From positions 223,523 to 287,522 of the forward strand of contig NZ_JADCKL010000003.1 in NCBI RefSeq assembly GCF_014982975.1: a stretch of 64,000 nucleotides of DNA, read 5' to 3'. The translations under genes and the position numbers were made by a program. Below the pieces are notes generated by a model. That model was not told the origin of the DNA, searched no databases, and saw only the letters and a list, made by a program, of their open reading frames with translations. Position 1 is the stretch's first letter. Every line of letters begins with the position of its first letter. Source of the stretch: Claveliimonas monacensis (GTDB lineage: Bacteria > Bacillota > Clostridia > Lachnospirales > Lachnospiraceae). Below, one piece after another: positions 1 to 9,094 of the stretch.

Positions 1-1887
1 TATCGTTATGCTATTGCTTTGTTGCTTTTGGGAATAGGAGTTTTTTTTGAAATAAGTGGTTCTTCAATAAGTAGCTTATGTGGTGCATTAGGTGTTGATG
101 TTGAGCAAAGTGGACTTATGTTTCGTGTGGCTAACCCATACAGAAGTGACGAATTCGGTTTAAATACAATCTTTGCAATCGCCCAGGAAAAGAATTTGGA
201 TGATAGTTATCCATATATAAGTAATATTGTTCGTGGAACAAGTACAGATATGTATATTGTATATGGACAGCCTGTAAAGGATATAGGAATTTTGTTTCGT
301 CCGTTTCATTGGGGATATTTGTTGTTTGGAAGTGAGAAAGGACTAGCTTTTTTTTGGTGCGGACGTCTTATATTCTTATTTATGGTAAGTTTTGAATTTG
401 GCAGATTATTTTTGAAAAACAGAAAAAAATTAGCAGTAGTTTATGCTGTTTTTATTGCTATGTCTCCGGTTCTTCAATGGTGGTTTGCTATTAATGGGCT
501 GGCGGAAATGTTAATATTTGGTCAGTTATGCTCAATAATGTTATATTTGTTTATGAGAACAGCCAGTGTTTGGAAAGGAATGATATATTCTTTTGTTTTT
601 TTCTGGTCTGGATGTGTATATATATTATTGTTTTATCCTGCATGGCAAGTTGTCTTTGGATATGCCTATTTAGGAGTGTTTGTTTGGATTATTATAGAAA
701 ATCGGAAACAGTTTATATGGAAAGGAAAGGCAGATATCATATCCATTCTGATCCCCGCTCTTTGTTGCGGTGGGATATTACTTTTTTTAATTTACAGATC
801 TTGGGATACAATCCAATCTGTTATGAATACAGTTTATCCCGGAAATAGAATTGATACAAACAAACTAGAGATATGGAAGATTCTTTGTGGTACATATAAT
901 ATGTATTTACCATTGACAGATTCCCAAATGGTTATACCATGGGGGTTTATCGATCTATTTCCATTAAATATTATTCTGGCAGGATATGTTTTATTTAAAA
1001 AGCGTAAAAAAGATGGAATGCTAATAATAATGTTAGCTATAGATTTGATTTTAATCGTTTTTTTTACGCTTCCAGTTCCAGAGATATTGATGAAAGTAAC
1101 TTTGCTCTCCTTGACAACTTGCGATCGTGCATTGATTGGAATTCAATTTCTTAATATTATCGTTTTGTTTAGGTCAGTAAGCCTTTTGGATGATGGAATT
1201 AAGTCTGGAAGGGTTATAGTAGCAGCAATAATATATGCATTTGCAGTAGTAATGATTTTTTCAGAAACAGTGGATAGTATTCCGCTTTCGCTAATAATGA
1301 AGGTCGGAATGTTTTTGGCTATGTGTATCTTCTCGTTTCTGCTCTGCAACAGTCACAAAGAAAAAGAATCCAGAATATTGATTTCGTTTACTATTATGGT
1401 GTTTTTGGTTGCAGGAGGGCTTGTTAATCCAATTCAAAAGGGATTGTCAATGGTGGAAAGAAGCAATATCCTTGGAGAAATCACAGAAATAGTAGAGGAA
1501 GACAATGAGGCAAAGTGGATTTCGGTTGATCTCCCTTATCCGGAAACAAACATTTCCCTGCTTGCCGGGGCAAGTACAATAAATAGTACAAATGTTTATC
1601 CGACTCTAGAAAGATGGGAGATGTTAGATCCGGATGGGGTATATACAGATGTATATAATAGATATGCGCACATTACGATTAACCTTAAAGTAGATGAAAA
1701 GACTGAATTTGAGCTGGTTGCACCGGATCATTTTCTTATCAATCTTAATGTTAATGACTTGGAAAAGTTAGAGGTGAAATATATTTTAAGTAGAGAGGAT
1801 CTTACATCATACTCTAATGATAATGTGCTTATAGAAAATATAAAAAAAGTAGATGGATATTTTATTTATGAGATAAATTATCTATAA
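1..1887 (+). CDS. Large polytopic membrane protein, 5' end outside the window
   Basis: The frame is open from the first base, so the gene starts upstream and at least 628 codons are visible. The protein has about a dozen hydrophobic segments over roughly the first 470 residues, followed by a soluble tail of about 150 residues, probably outside the membrane. This layout resembles the GT-C or YfhO-like membrane proteins found in Gram-positive polysaccharide loci, but I see no diagnostic catalytic motif, so that is only inference. It lies 39 bp ahead of a glycosyltransferase in the same direction and is probably cotranscribed with it. Base composition is strongly AT-rich, like the rest of this cassette. 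Confidence 0.75.
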   Translation, partial: YRYAIALLLLGIGVFFEISGSSISSLCGALGVDVEQSGLMFRVANPYRSDEFGLNTIFAIAQEKNLDDSYPYISNIVRGTSTDMYIVYGQPVKDIGILFRPFHWGYLLFGSEKGLAFFWCGRLIFLFMVSFEFGRLFLKNRKKLAVVYAVFIAMSPVLQWWFAINGLAEMLIFGQLCSIMLYLFMRTASVWKGMIYSFVFFWSGCVYILLFYPAWQVVFGYAYLGVFVWIIIENRKQFIWKGKADIISILIPALCCGGILLFLIYRSWDTIQSVMNTVYPGNRIDTNKLEIWKILCGTYNMYLPLTDSQMVIPWGFIDLFPLNIILAGYVLFKKRKKDGMLIIMLAIDLILIVFFTLPVPEILMKVTLLSLTTCDRALIGIQFLNIIVLFRSVSLLDDGIKSGRVIVAAIIYAFAVVMIFSETVDSIPLSLIMKVGMFLAMCIFSFLLCNSHKEKESRILISFTIMVFLVAGGLVNPIQKGLSMVERSNILGEITEIVEEDNEAKWISVDLPYPETNISLLAGASTINSTNVYPTLERWEMLDPDGVYTDVYNRYAHITINLKVDEKTEFELVAPDHFLINLNVNDLEKLEVKYILSREDLTSYSNDNVLIENIKKVDGYFIYEINYL

Positions 1888-1926
1888 TAGGTACTTGGAT
1901 TAAGAATAAAGGAGGTAGAATACGAA

Positions 1927-2841
1927 ATGGATAAAATTGCTGTACTAATTCCTTGTTACAATGAAAGTCAAACTATTGAGAAAGTTGTTAATGATTTTAA
2001 AAGAGTCTTACCTGATGCGGTTATATATGTATATGATAATAACTCAACAGACGGAACAGACGAAATAGCGAAAAAGGCAGGGGCTGTTGTCAGATATGAG
2101 TATCAGCAGGGAAAGGGAAATGTTATAAGAAGAATGTTTCGTGATATTGATGCGGAATGTTATATTATGACAGATGGAGATGATACTTATCCGGCAGAAT
2201 TTGCGCCAGAAATGGCCAAAAGGGTTCTTGAGAGGCAGGTTGATATGGTGGTTGGAGACCGCTTGTCTTCAACTTATTTTGTGGAAAATAAAAGACCGTT
2301 TCATAATTGGGGTAATTCAATTGTAAGAAAAAGTATTAACTTGTTATTTAAGACAGATATTAAAGATATTATGACAGGTTACCGTGCTTTTAGTTATCAG
2401 TTTGTGAAAAGCTTTCCGGTATTATCAAAAGGATTTGAAATAGAGACGGAAATGAGTATCCATGCCGCTGATAAAAATATGTACGTAGATAACGTGGTGA
2501 TTGAATACAGAGATAGACCGGAAGGAAGTGAATCTAAATTAAACACATATTCTGATGGGATTAAAGTGTTGGCTACAATTGTTAGGCTGTATAAAAATTA
2601 CAAACCGATGGGCTTTTTTGGGATCTTATCACTAATATTGGTTATATTAGCAGCGGTGATGTTTATTCCGATTTTGATAACATATATGCAGACGGGGATT
2701 GTTCCGAGATTTCCAACTTTAATTGTTAGTGGATTTGTTATGTTGGCAGCTATACAATCTTTTTTCGCAGGAATGATTTTGCAAACAATTGCTCAAAAGA
2801 GTCGTCAAGATTTCGAAATACAACTGCATCATATAAAATAA
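1927..2841 (+). CDS. Family 2 glycosyltransferase, polyprenyl-phosphate type (DPM/GtrB-like)
   Basis: 304 residues. The N-terminal GT-A domain opens with VLIPCYNES, and an acidic TDGDDTYP stretch near residue 85 is the expected metal and nucleotide-sugar site. Two hydrophobic segments near residues 227-253 and 262-289 anchor the C terminus, as in enzymes of the GtrB, ArnC and dolichyl-phosphate mannose synthase group, which load one sugar onto polyprenyl phosphate at the inner membrane face. The start has a strong GGAGG about 10 bp upstream. A lipid-linked sugar could serve the large membrane protein just upstream, as in GtrB/GT-C pairs; that pairing is inference. Confidence 0.85.
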   Translation: MDKIAVLIPCYNESQTIEKVVNDFKRVLPDAVIYVYDNNSTDGTDEIAKKAGAVVRYEYQQGKGNVIRRMFRDIDAECYIMTDGDDTYPAEFAPEMAKRVLERQVDMVVGDRLSSTYFVENKRPFHNWGNSIVRKSINLLFKTDIKDIMTGYRAFSYQFVKSFPVLSKGFEIETEMSIHAADKNMYVDNVVIEYRDRPEGSESKLNTYSDGIKVLATIVRLYKNYKPMGFFGILSLILVILAAVMFIPILITYMQTGIVPRFPTLIVSGFVMLAAIQSFFAGMILQTIAQKSRQDFEIQLHHIK

Positions 2842-2869
2842 ATCACGTTTAAAAAGTATGGAGGATTTC

Positions 2870-3646
2870 ATGTCTACTTATATACAGAATTTTATCAAAT
2901 TCAGACCATTATTAAATGAGTTGATTTCGAGAGATATAAAAATAAAATACAGAAAGTCTGTTTTGGGAGTTTTATGGACATTGTTAAATCCACTTTTAAT
3001 GATGATTGTGTTGTCCGTGGTTTTTTCAAATCTGTTTCGGTTTGATATTGAAAATTTTCCGCTGTATTTACTTAGTGGTCAGATTATCTTTAATTTCTAC
3101 AATGATGCGACATCGACAGCTATGTCAGCTATTGTGGGGAATGCAGCACTGATTAAGAAAGTTTATGTGCCTAAATACTTATTTGTGATTTCCAGAGTAT
3201 TTTCAAGTTTCATAAATCTCATGGCATCTTTTACAGCGCTAATGCTTGTTATGGTCGCGACAAGGGCAGAACTTCATTGGAGTGTGTTGCTTTCTGTTGT
3301 GCCGTTAGCTCTTTTGATGCTGCTGTCTTTAGGAATTGGACTGATTCTGGCAGCACTTACTGTGAAATTCAGAGATATCATGCACCTATATTCAGTGTTT
3401 ACAACAGTGCTTTTATATCTTACGCCTGTTATTTATCCAATGTCCATTCTGCCTGAATGGTTGGAGAAGGTCGTGTTGTTAAATCCCTTGACAAATATCT
3501 TGACGATGTTTAGGGATGTTATGATAAATGGGTTAATATTTGACGTGTGGTCACTTATTATTGCAGTTGCTGAGACGGCTTTTTTCCTGGCATTAGGACT
3601 GTATGTCTTCTATAAGAACCAGGATCAGTTCATCTTAAATATTTAG
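2870..3646 (+). CDS. ABC-2 type polysaccharide export permease (Wzm/TagG family)
   Basis: 258 residues from the chosen start, with six hydrophobic segments and the family N terminus (SRDIKIKYRKSVLG near residue 21, then TLLNPLLMMIV). Such permeases export lipid-linked polysaccharide or teichoic acid with a partner ATPase. An in-frame ATG lies 12 bp upstream at 2858, but the ribosome site GGAGG occupies 2860-2864 and would sit inside that codon's reading, so ATG 2870 with a 5-nt spacer is the better start. The matching ATPase follows after 16 bp. Confidence 0.9.
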   Translation: MSTYIQNFIKFRPLLNELISRDIKIKYRKSVLGVLWTLLNPLLMMIVLSVVFSNLFRFDIENFPLYLLSGQIIFNFYNDATSTAMSAIVGNAALIKKVYVPKYLFVISRVFSSFINLMASFTALMLVMVATRAELHWSVLLSVVPLALLMLLSLGIGLILAALTVKFRDIMHLYSVFTTVLLYLTPVIYPMSILPEWLEKVVLLNPLTNILTMFRDVMINGLIFDVWSLIIAVAETAFFLALGLYVFYKNQDQFILNI

Positions 3647-3662
3647 ATAGTGGAGGCAAACA

Positions 3663-4397
3663 ATGGAGAACGATATTATTATAAAAGTCGATCATGTGTC
3701 TATGAAGTTTAATCTGGCATCAGAGCGTTTTGACGGCTTTAAGGAATATGTAATAAGGAGTCTCAAAAAGCAGATAAAATATAATGAATTTTGGGCTTTA
3801 AAAGATGTTTCTTTTGACGTATATCGTGGCGATTCACTTGGACTTATTGGCCTGAATGGAAGTGGGAAAAGCACAATGCTTAAGACAATTGCGGGAGTCC
3901 TTAAGCCTACCAAAGGAACAGTGTCTGTTCGGGGAAATGTAGCTCCTTTGATCGAACTGGGAGCAGGGTTTGACTTTGAATTGACTGCAAAAGAAAATAT
4001 TTATCTGAACGGAGCCTTGCTGGGACATTCCAGAGAAGTTATGCAGGAACATTATGAGGATATTGTGGAATTTTCGGAATTGAGAGAGTTTATGGATGTT
4101 CCCGTGAAGAACTTTTCTTCAGGTATGGTTTCCCGACTTGCATTTGCTATTGCGACTATAGGTATTCCGGATATTTTGATCGTAGATGAAGTATTATCGG
4201 TTGGTGATTTTAGGTTTCAGCAGAAATGCGAACAAAGAATACGGAATATGATGGAACAAGGGGCAACAATCCTTTTCGTGTCACACAGCATTCAGCAGGT
4301 TAAGGATATATGTAATAAAGTCGTCTGGCTTGAACATGGCGTTATGAAGCGTTTTGGCGACGCATTGGAAATTTGTGAAGAGTACAGCCAAATATAG
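3663..4397 (+). CDS. ABC transporter ATPase for polysaccharide export (Wzt/TagH family)
   Basis: 244 residues. Walker A is GLNGSGKST (63-71), the signature FSSGM lies at 151-155, Walker B ILIVDE at 171-176, and the switch histidine is H208. The protein stops right after the ATPase core, so it lacks the C-terminal carbohydrate-binding domain that some Wzt proteins use to recognise a modified chain end. Export is therefore probably not coupled to a terminal modification read by this subunit. It pairs with the permease immediately upstream. Confidence 0.92.
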   Translation: MENDIIIKVDHVSMKFNLASERFDGFKEYVIRSLKKQIKYNEFWALKDVSFDVYRGDSLGLIGLNGSGKSTMLKTIAGVLKPTKGTVSVRGNVAPLIELGAGFDFELTAKENIYLNGALLGHSREVMQEHYEDIVEFSELREFMDVPVKNFSSGMVSRLAFAIATIGIPDILIVDEVLSVGDFRFQQKCEQRIRNMMEQGATILFVSHSIQQVKDICNKVVWLEHGVMKRFGDALEICEEYSQI

Positions 4398-4427
4398 CAG
4401 ATGAACCAGATGATTGAGAGGAAAACA

Positions 4428-5030
4428 ATGAAGAGAATTAAAACGATTATAGGCATAGTTGTGGTAATTGTTATAGCATTTTTATATGCTCATATAGGGA
4501 AGGTAAATCCTCTATACGATAAGACTCTGGATAACAGTGAATATATAGGGACTGGTGTTTTTGAAGAAAAAATAGAGCAGACATTTATTTCTTCTGAAGA
4601 AACACTAGATGGAATTACTGCAAAATGTCAGCTGCAGGGAGACGCGGCAGGAACGTCTATCATGTTGACTTTGATAGACGAAGAAACAGAAGAAATCGTA
4701 GCAGAGTCTGAACTAAAAGCAGAAGATATAGAAAATAGTAAGTTTAACCAGTTCTCTTTTGAAACAGTACAAGGATGTAAAGGAAAGACGTACAGAGTAG
4801 TTTTTGAAAGTGTAAATGAGGATGTGGAGAATACCAGAGGTATTGGACTGTTATATGAACCTAAGACAGAAGAAAACACCAGCCTTCAGATAAATGGAGT
4901 GGATACCGATGGTACGATGATAATAAAAACAGTCACGGAAAGATTTGACTTAGAGACATTTTGCGTATTTTTGATTTTTATTATATACATTGTATTTTTC
5001 TTAAAGTTCCTCTATAAATTATTCAGATAG
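4428..5030 (+). CDS. Bitopic membrane protein of unknown function
   Basis: 200 residues from ATG 4428. One hydrophobic segment lies at the N terminus (about 6-24) and one at the C terminus (about 172-192), so the acidic middle of about 145 residues should face outward with both ends in the cytoplasm. In-frame ATGs at 4401 and 4410 lack a ribosome site, whereas GAGAGG lies 8 bp ahead of 4428. I do not recognise the family. The gene sits between an ABC exporter and a glycosyltransferase, so a role in chain assembly or export is plausible but unproven. The middle looks like a beta-rich ligand-binding or adaptor domain, which is a guess from composition only. Confidence 0.7.
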   Translation: MKRIKTIIGIVVVIVIAFLYAHIGKVNPLYDKTLDNSEYIGTGVFEEKIEQTFISSEETLDGITAKCQLQGDAAGTSIMLTLIDEETEEIVAESELKAEDIENSKFNQFSFETVQGCKGKTYRVVFESVNEDVENTRGIGLLYEPKTEENTSLQINGVDTDGTMIIKTVTERFDLETFCVFLIFIIYIVFFLKFLYKLFR

Positions 5031-5040
5031 GAGAAGAGAA

Positions 5041-7530
5041 ATGGGAATCAAATATTATATTGACGAAAAGAAGTACCGCATTAAACCGAAAGAAAAGTAT
5101 ATACGAGTTAATGGTTGGGCATTTGATACTTTGGGAAAAGAAGTGCACTATAAGGCCTTAATGAATGGAAAACCAGTGGACAACCTTAGGGTAAAGGGTA
5201 TAAATAGAAAAGATGTAGAGAAGAAGTATAAAAAGTATACAGTACCATGTGACAGTGGTTTTCATATAAAAAACTATGTAAACATTGCTGATGTTCCACA
5301 GACTTTTGAATTATATGCTTCAAATGGAGAAGAAACCAAGTGCCTTATAAAATTGAATAAAAAACAGATACTTAAAATTAGGGATGACAGTACAATATCA
5401 TATAATATAGATTTGATTTATGTACGAGAGACTAAGGTGGAAATTTCTGGCTGGGCTTCTTCTGTCGATGGCGCAGATGCTGTAGGTTTTGCCCTCAAGG
5501 ACTCGGAAGGAAAAGAAGTTGAATTTAAATTAAAAAGATCAAAAAGGGAAGACTTGATAGATGCTGGCCTAATTGAGAGTAAAGATGTTCTTTGCGGTTT
5601 CCAGGTGGAATTTTTTTATGATGAGCAAAGCGATTTCTGCTTATCTATATCAGATGGAAATAAAACAAAATATTTATCCTTTAATCTGGATCATATTCGT
5701 AAAAAGCAGTCTGTGCGTGAAAAAGTGGGGTTTGTCAGAGCGGCTTATAAATATGCTACACCTGAATATGCTAAAAAGACTATAAAATATGTGAAAAAAA
5801 ATGGCTTTTCGAATTTAAAACAACATATATTCATGAAGGTAATGCATTCTGGTAAAGATTATGAAGAGTGGTTCGAAGAAAATCGGCCTTCAAATGAGGA
5901 ACTTGATAAAGAGAGGCAAACGGAATTTGATAAAAAACCGTTGATTAGTATTATTGTTCCGACTTATAAGACTCCAATTAAGTATCTGCGTGAAATGATT
6001 GATTCTGTTATAAACCAGACTTATCAGAACTGGGAATTATGTATTGCAGATGGCAGTGAAGGAGATGAAGCAGTAGAGGCAGAACTGGAAAGATATAGCA
6101 AGCTGGATCCCAGGATAAAATATAAACTGCTGGAAAAAAATCTCGGCATTTCGGGAAATACGAATGGTGCATTAGCACTTGCGATAGGAGAATATATAGG
6201 TCTATTTGATCATGATGATATATTAGCGCCTAATGCCTTGTATGAAGTTGTTAAGTGCCTTCAGGAAAAGGATTATGATATTCTGTACACAGACGAAGAT
6301 AAGGTGGATGGTGATGGGAAAGAACACATGGATCCCAACTTTAAGCCGGATTTTAGTATAGACCTTTTTAGGAGCCACAATTATATTACGCATTTCTTTG
6401 TTGCAAAGAAAAGTATTATCGATGAAATAGGAGGTTTTCGCCCAGAATTTGATGGATCTCAGGACTATGATCTTATGTTCCGATGTATTGAAAAGGCGGA
6501 GAGTATTAAACATATTCCTATGATTTTATATCACTGGAGAGTGCATATGAATTCGGTTGCAGGAGATCCTTCAAGCAAAATGTATGCATATGAGGCGGGA
6601 AAAAGAGCTATAGAGGAGCATTTGAAAAGAGTGGGACTTGAGGCAACAGTGGAGCATGTCGGTCTGTGGGGGATGTACCATGTAAAATATAAAGTACATG
6701 GAAATCCGCTGGTTTCCATTGTTATTCCAAATAAAGATCATATTAGTGATCTGAAAAAGTGTGTTGAGTCTTTATATGCGGTGAATCGATATAAGAATTT
6801 TGAAATAGTCATTGTGGAAAACAACAGTGAGGAGAAAGAAACTTTTGCGTATTATGAAAAACTGCAGAAGGATCACGACAATATACGTGTCATTGAGTGG
6901 AAAGAAGGATTTAATTATTCGGCAATTAATAATTACGGGGTAAAAGAAACCAAGGGAGAATACCTTCTGTTCTTAAACAATGATACAGAGCTGATCTCAC
7001 CGGATGCAATTGAAGAAATGCTGGGCTGCTGTATGAGAGAAGATGTGGGAGCTGTAGGTGCAAAGCTCCTCTATGAAGATGATACGGTTCAGCATGCAGG
7101 TGTGGTGATCGGCTTTGGAGGATACGCCGGACATGTGAATACAGGTATTGGACGGGATGACTATGGATACATGGTACGGGCTCGTATCAATTGCAATTAC
7201 AGTGCGGTAACTGCGGCCTGTATGATGACTAAAAAGACTCTTTTTAATGAGGTGGGAGGTTTTGATGAGCAGTTTGTCGTTGCCTGCAATGATGTGGATT
7301 ACTGTCTCAAAATCAGAGAACTGAACAAATGGATTGTATTTAATGCATTTGCTGAGTGGCATCACTATGAGTCTAAATCCAGAGGGTATGAGGATACGAG
7401 GGAAAAGAGAAAACGGTTTGACGGCGAAGTGGAAAAATTTCAGAAAAAATGGCAAAATGTATTAGATAAAGGTGATCCGTTCTACAATAAAAATTTTGCG
7501 ATTACTCAAGCTCCCTTTACTTTGGGATGA
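5041..7530 (+). CDS. Large glycosyltransferase with two GT-A (family 2) domains
   Basis: 829 residues in three parts. Residues 1-290 are non-catalytic, with two repeated-looking beta-rich segments each carrying an SGWA/NGWAF-type motif (VNGWAFD near 23, ISGWASS near 137). The first GT-A domain starts near 300 (LISIIVPTYKTP) with acidic site DHDD near 390. The second starts near 555 (PLVSIVIPNKD) with NNDTE near 646. Paired GT-A domains commonly add two sugars in turn or alternate linkages in rhamnan and O-antigen assembly. The enzyme is last in the first run of cassette genes and is followed by a good terminator. The sugar specificity cannot be read from sequence. Confidence 0.88.
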   Translation: MGIKYYIDEKKYRIKPKEKYIRVNGWAFDTLGKEVHYKALMNGKPVDNLRVKGINRKDVEKKYKKYTVPCDSGFHIKNYVNIADVPQTFELYASNGEETKCLIKLNKKQILKIRDDSTISYNIDLIYVRETKVEISGWASSVDGADAVGFALKDSEGKEVEFKLKRSKREDLIDAGLIESKDVLCGFQVEFFYDEQSDFCLSISDGNKTKYLSFNLDHIRKKQSVREKVGFVRAAYKYATPEYAKKTIKYVKKNGFSNLKQHIFMKVMHSGKDYEEWFEENRPSNEELDKERQTEFDKKPLISIIVPTYKTPIKYLREMIDSVINQTYQNWELCIADGSEGDEAVEAELERYSKLDPRIKYKLLEKNLGISGNTNGALALAIGEYIGLFDHDDILAPNALYEVVKCLQEKDYDILYTDEDKVDGDGKEHMDPNFKPDFSIDLFRSHNYITHFFVAKKSIIDEIGGFRPEFDGSQDYDLMFRCIEKAESIKHIPMILYHWRVHMNSVAGDPSSKMYAYEAGKRAIEEHLKRVGLEATVEHVGLWGMYHVKYKVHGNPLVSIVIPNKDHISDLKKCVESLYAVNRYKNFEIVIVENNSEEKETFAYYEKLQKDHDNIRVIEWKEGFNYSAINNYGVKETKGEYLLFLNNDTELISPDAIEEMLGCCMREDVGAVGAKLLYEDDTVQHAGVVIGFGGYAGHVNTGIGRDDYGYMVRARINCNYSAVTAACMMTKKTLFNEVGGFDEQFVVACNDVDYCLKIRELNKWIVFNAFAEWHHYESKSRGYEDTREKRKRFDGEVEKFQKKWQNVLDKGDPFYNKNFAITQAPFTLG

Positions 7531-7551
7531 ATTTATATAGGAATAAAAGAA

Positions 7552-7580
7552 AATGAACCTCAAAGTGGGGTTCATTTTTT
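7552..7580 (+). terminator. Intrinsic terminator after the first cassette run
   Basis: AATGAACC at 7552-7559 pairs perfectly with GGTTCATT at 7569-7576, followed by a T run to 7580. It lies 21 bp after the stop of the two-domain glycosyltransferase and closes the operon. Confidence 0.85.
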
Positions 7581-7593
7581 GTATGAAAACCCT

Positions 7594-7622
7594 TTGCTTA
7601 CTATACTGGAAAATGTTATGAT
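7594..7622 (+). promoter_or_regulatory. Sigma-A type promoter for the short glycosyltransferase
   Basis: TTGCTT (7594-7599) and TATGAT (7617-7622) are separated by exactly 17 bp, right after the upstream terminator and 75 bp ahead of the next start codon. Confidence 0.55.
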
Positions 7623-7696
7623 TATATTAGCTATTCACAGACCATATTTGATAAGATTACACAGCTAAATAAGGATAAAATTAAAGGAGATATAAG

Positions 7697-8416
7697 ATGA
7701 CTAGTATTATAATGTTGGTGCATAATGCAGTAGTATACACGAGAAATACGATAGAAACACTTCAAGGCACGAAGGGAGAATGGGAGCTAATAGTAGTAGA
7801 TAATGCATCAGACAAAAAGACTAGAAAAATGTTATATAAAATGTATGAAACGAAAAAGATTAATAAATTACTGATGCTGGATGAAAACACGTTGTTTGCC
7901 AAGGGAAACAATTTAGGATTAAAATTGTGTGATCAAAACAGTGAAAAGATACTGCTTCTTAATTCGGATATAGACATACGGAATAAAGAATGGCTGTATG
8001 AGATGGAAAAACGATATGAAAAAGGAATTTTCACACTTGGAGTTTGTGAGAATGAGCCACATGTTCGTGTGGACGGGTATTGTTTTATGATAGATAAAGA
8101 TTTATACGAAAAATATTTGTTGGATGAAAATTATGAATGGTGGTGGTCTATTACAAAGTTGCAGGCACAAGTTCTTCAAGCTGGATATTCTGTAAAAGGA
8201 GTAAAAAAATGTACTAATCTTATTTTTCATTATGGTGGTATGTCTGGAAAAGATTTTAAAAATGCAAAAGGGATGGAAATAGAAATCAAAAAAGTAAAAG
8301 ATTGGTTTGGAGATAAGAATATTGAAATTATAGAAGAAATAGATAATACCCATGTAGATTATAATCCTAGGTCATGTGCAAATAAAATGTATAAGAAAAC
8401 CAGAAAGGGTTTATAG
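7697..8416 (+). CDS. Short family 2 glycosyltransferase
   Basis: 239 residues. It opens with TSIIMLVHN and has the family 2 hallmarks VVDNASD (near 35) and NSDIDI (near 98), the latter in place of the usual DxD. It is shorter than typical GT2 proteins (about 280-330) and has no membrane segment. A strong AAGGAGAT ribosome site fixes the start. It has its own promoter and terminator-insulated upstream flank, and the DNA after it carries a transposase relic, so the gene may be a recent addition or a survivor of a rearranged segment. Confidence 0.8.
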   Translation: MTSIIMLVHNAVVYTRNTIETLQGTKGEWELIVVDNASDKKTRKMLYKMYETKKINKLLMLDENTLFAKGNNLGLKLCDQNSEKILLLNSDIDIRNKEWLYEMEKRYEKGIFTLGVCENEPHVRVDGYCFMIDKDLYEKYLLDENYEWWWSITKLQAQVLQAGYSVKGVKKCTNLIFHYGGMSGKDFKNAKGMEIEIKKVKDWFGDKNIEIIEEIDNTHVDYNPRSCANKMYKKTRKGL

Positions 8417-8439
8417 AATAATAGAAATTCTGTTGTGTA

Positions 8440-8815
8440 AGACCGTTGTTTGAGGATTCACTGTCTTTCTGCGTGGCCAGACCGGCTTTACAGATGGGGA
8501 TCCCTTGCGGAAGAAGTTTTGGATTTTTCGTATTGCGCTTGCTTAGAGGGGTGATGCATTCGCTACGATAAAGAAAATTCAACTCGATAAAAAGTATCGA
8601 TAATCTCTTGTTGGACAAGAAGGAGTATCTGCGATGTTGGAAAGAACAGAGTGATCAAAGTCTTTCAAAAAGCAGTTAAATGCCCAGTAGAGAGGAAACG
8701 GTGCTGTAATATCAAAGCTGTAGTAGTGGGCAATAAGAAGGTTGTTGAAGTAATTAACCAAATTGATAATCATAGAAAATCTTTCGTATTCCATAACGAT
8801 GAAAGCACAGCTCAT
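8440..8815 (-). pseudogene. Decayed transposase fragment
   Basis: On the reverse strand one frame (8815 down to about 8580) reads FDHSVLSN...SCPTRDYRYFLSS and stops. The reading then continues in another frame as ECITPLSKRNTKNPK then LPQGIPICKAGL. The wording resembles the central part of DDE transposases of the IS1182 or IS4 type seen in Clostridia, broken by a frameshift and missing both ends. I cannot name the IS family, and no terminal inverted repeats are visible. If correct, it marks past insertion in the variable polysaccharide cassette. Confidence 0.4.
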
Positions 8816-8981
8816 GGAGCATGAAATAGGAGGAAAAACTTTTGTGGCAGTATGGGGATGTTCTGGATGATTTCTTGATCATAGATAACAATTAGCTTAT
8901 TTTAGGTGGGTTAATGTTGACAACTTAATTATACCATTAGGAGTTGATTGGTGTTATAAATTTATAGTGATAAAGAGGCTT

Positions 8982-9086
8982 GCCATGTCTCGTAGACCTG
9001 CATAAATACTGAAGATGTGGAGCTGGACTCATGGCTATTACTTATTAAAAAGAGGTGGTTCTGATGCCACCCAATCTAGTAGGAGG
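8982..9086 (+). other. Possible structured 5' leader of the L,D-transpeptidase gene
   Basis: The 680 bp between the short glycosyltransferase and the next gene hold only the transposase relic and this leader. GCCATG (8982-8987) pairs with CATGGC (9030-9035), and GGTGG (9054-9058) pairs with CCACC (9067-9071), the second hairpin ending 9 bp ahead of the AGGAGG ribosome site (9081-9086). Two stacked hairpins before a surface-protein gene suggest a regulatory leader. It does not match the consensus of the cyclic-di-GMP, T-box or other riboswitches I know. Confidence 0.3.
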
Positions 9087-9094
9087 GAAGGGAA

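Noticed and set aside
9001..9090. T-box or cyclic-di-GMP riboswitch before the L,D-transpeptidase gene
   Set aside because: GAGGTGGTTCTGATGCC recalls a T-box antiterminator word, but the specifier and conserved core are absent; the cyclic-di-GMP core words are absent too.
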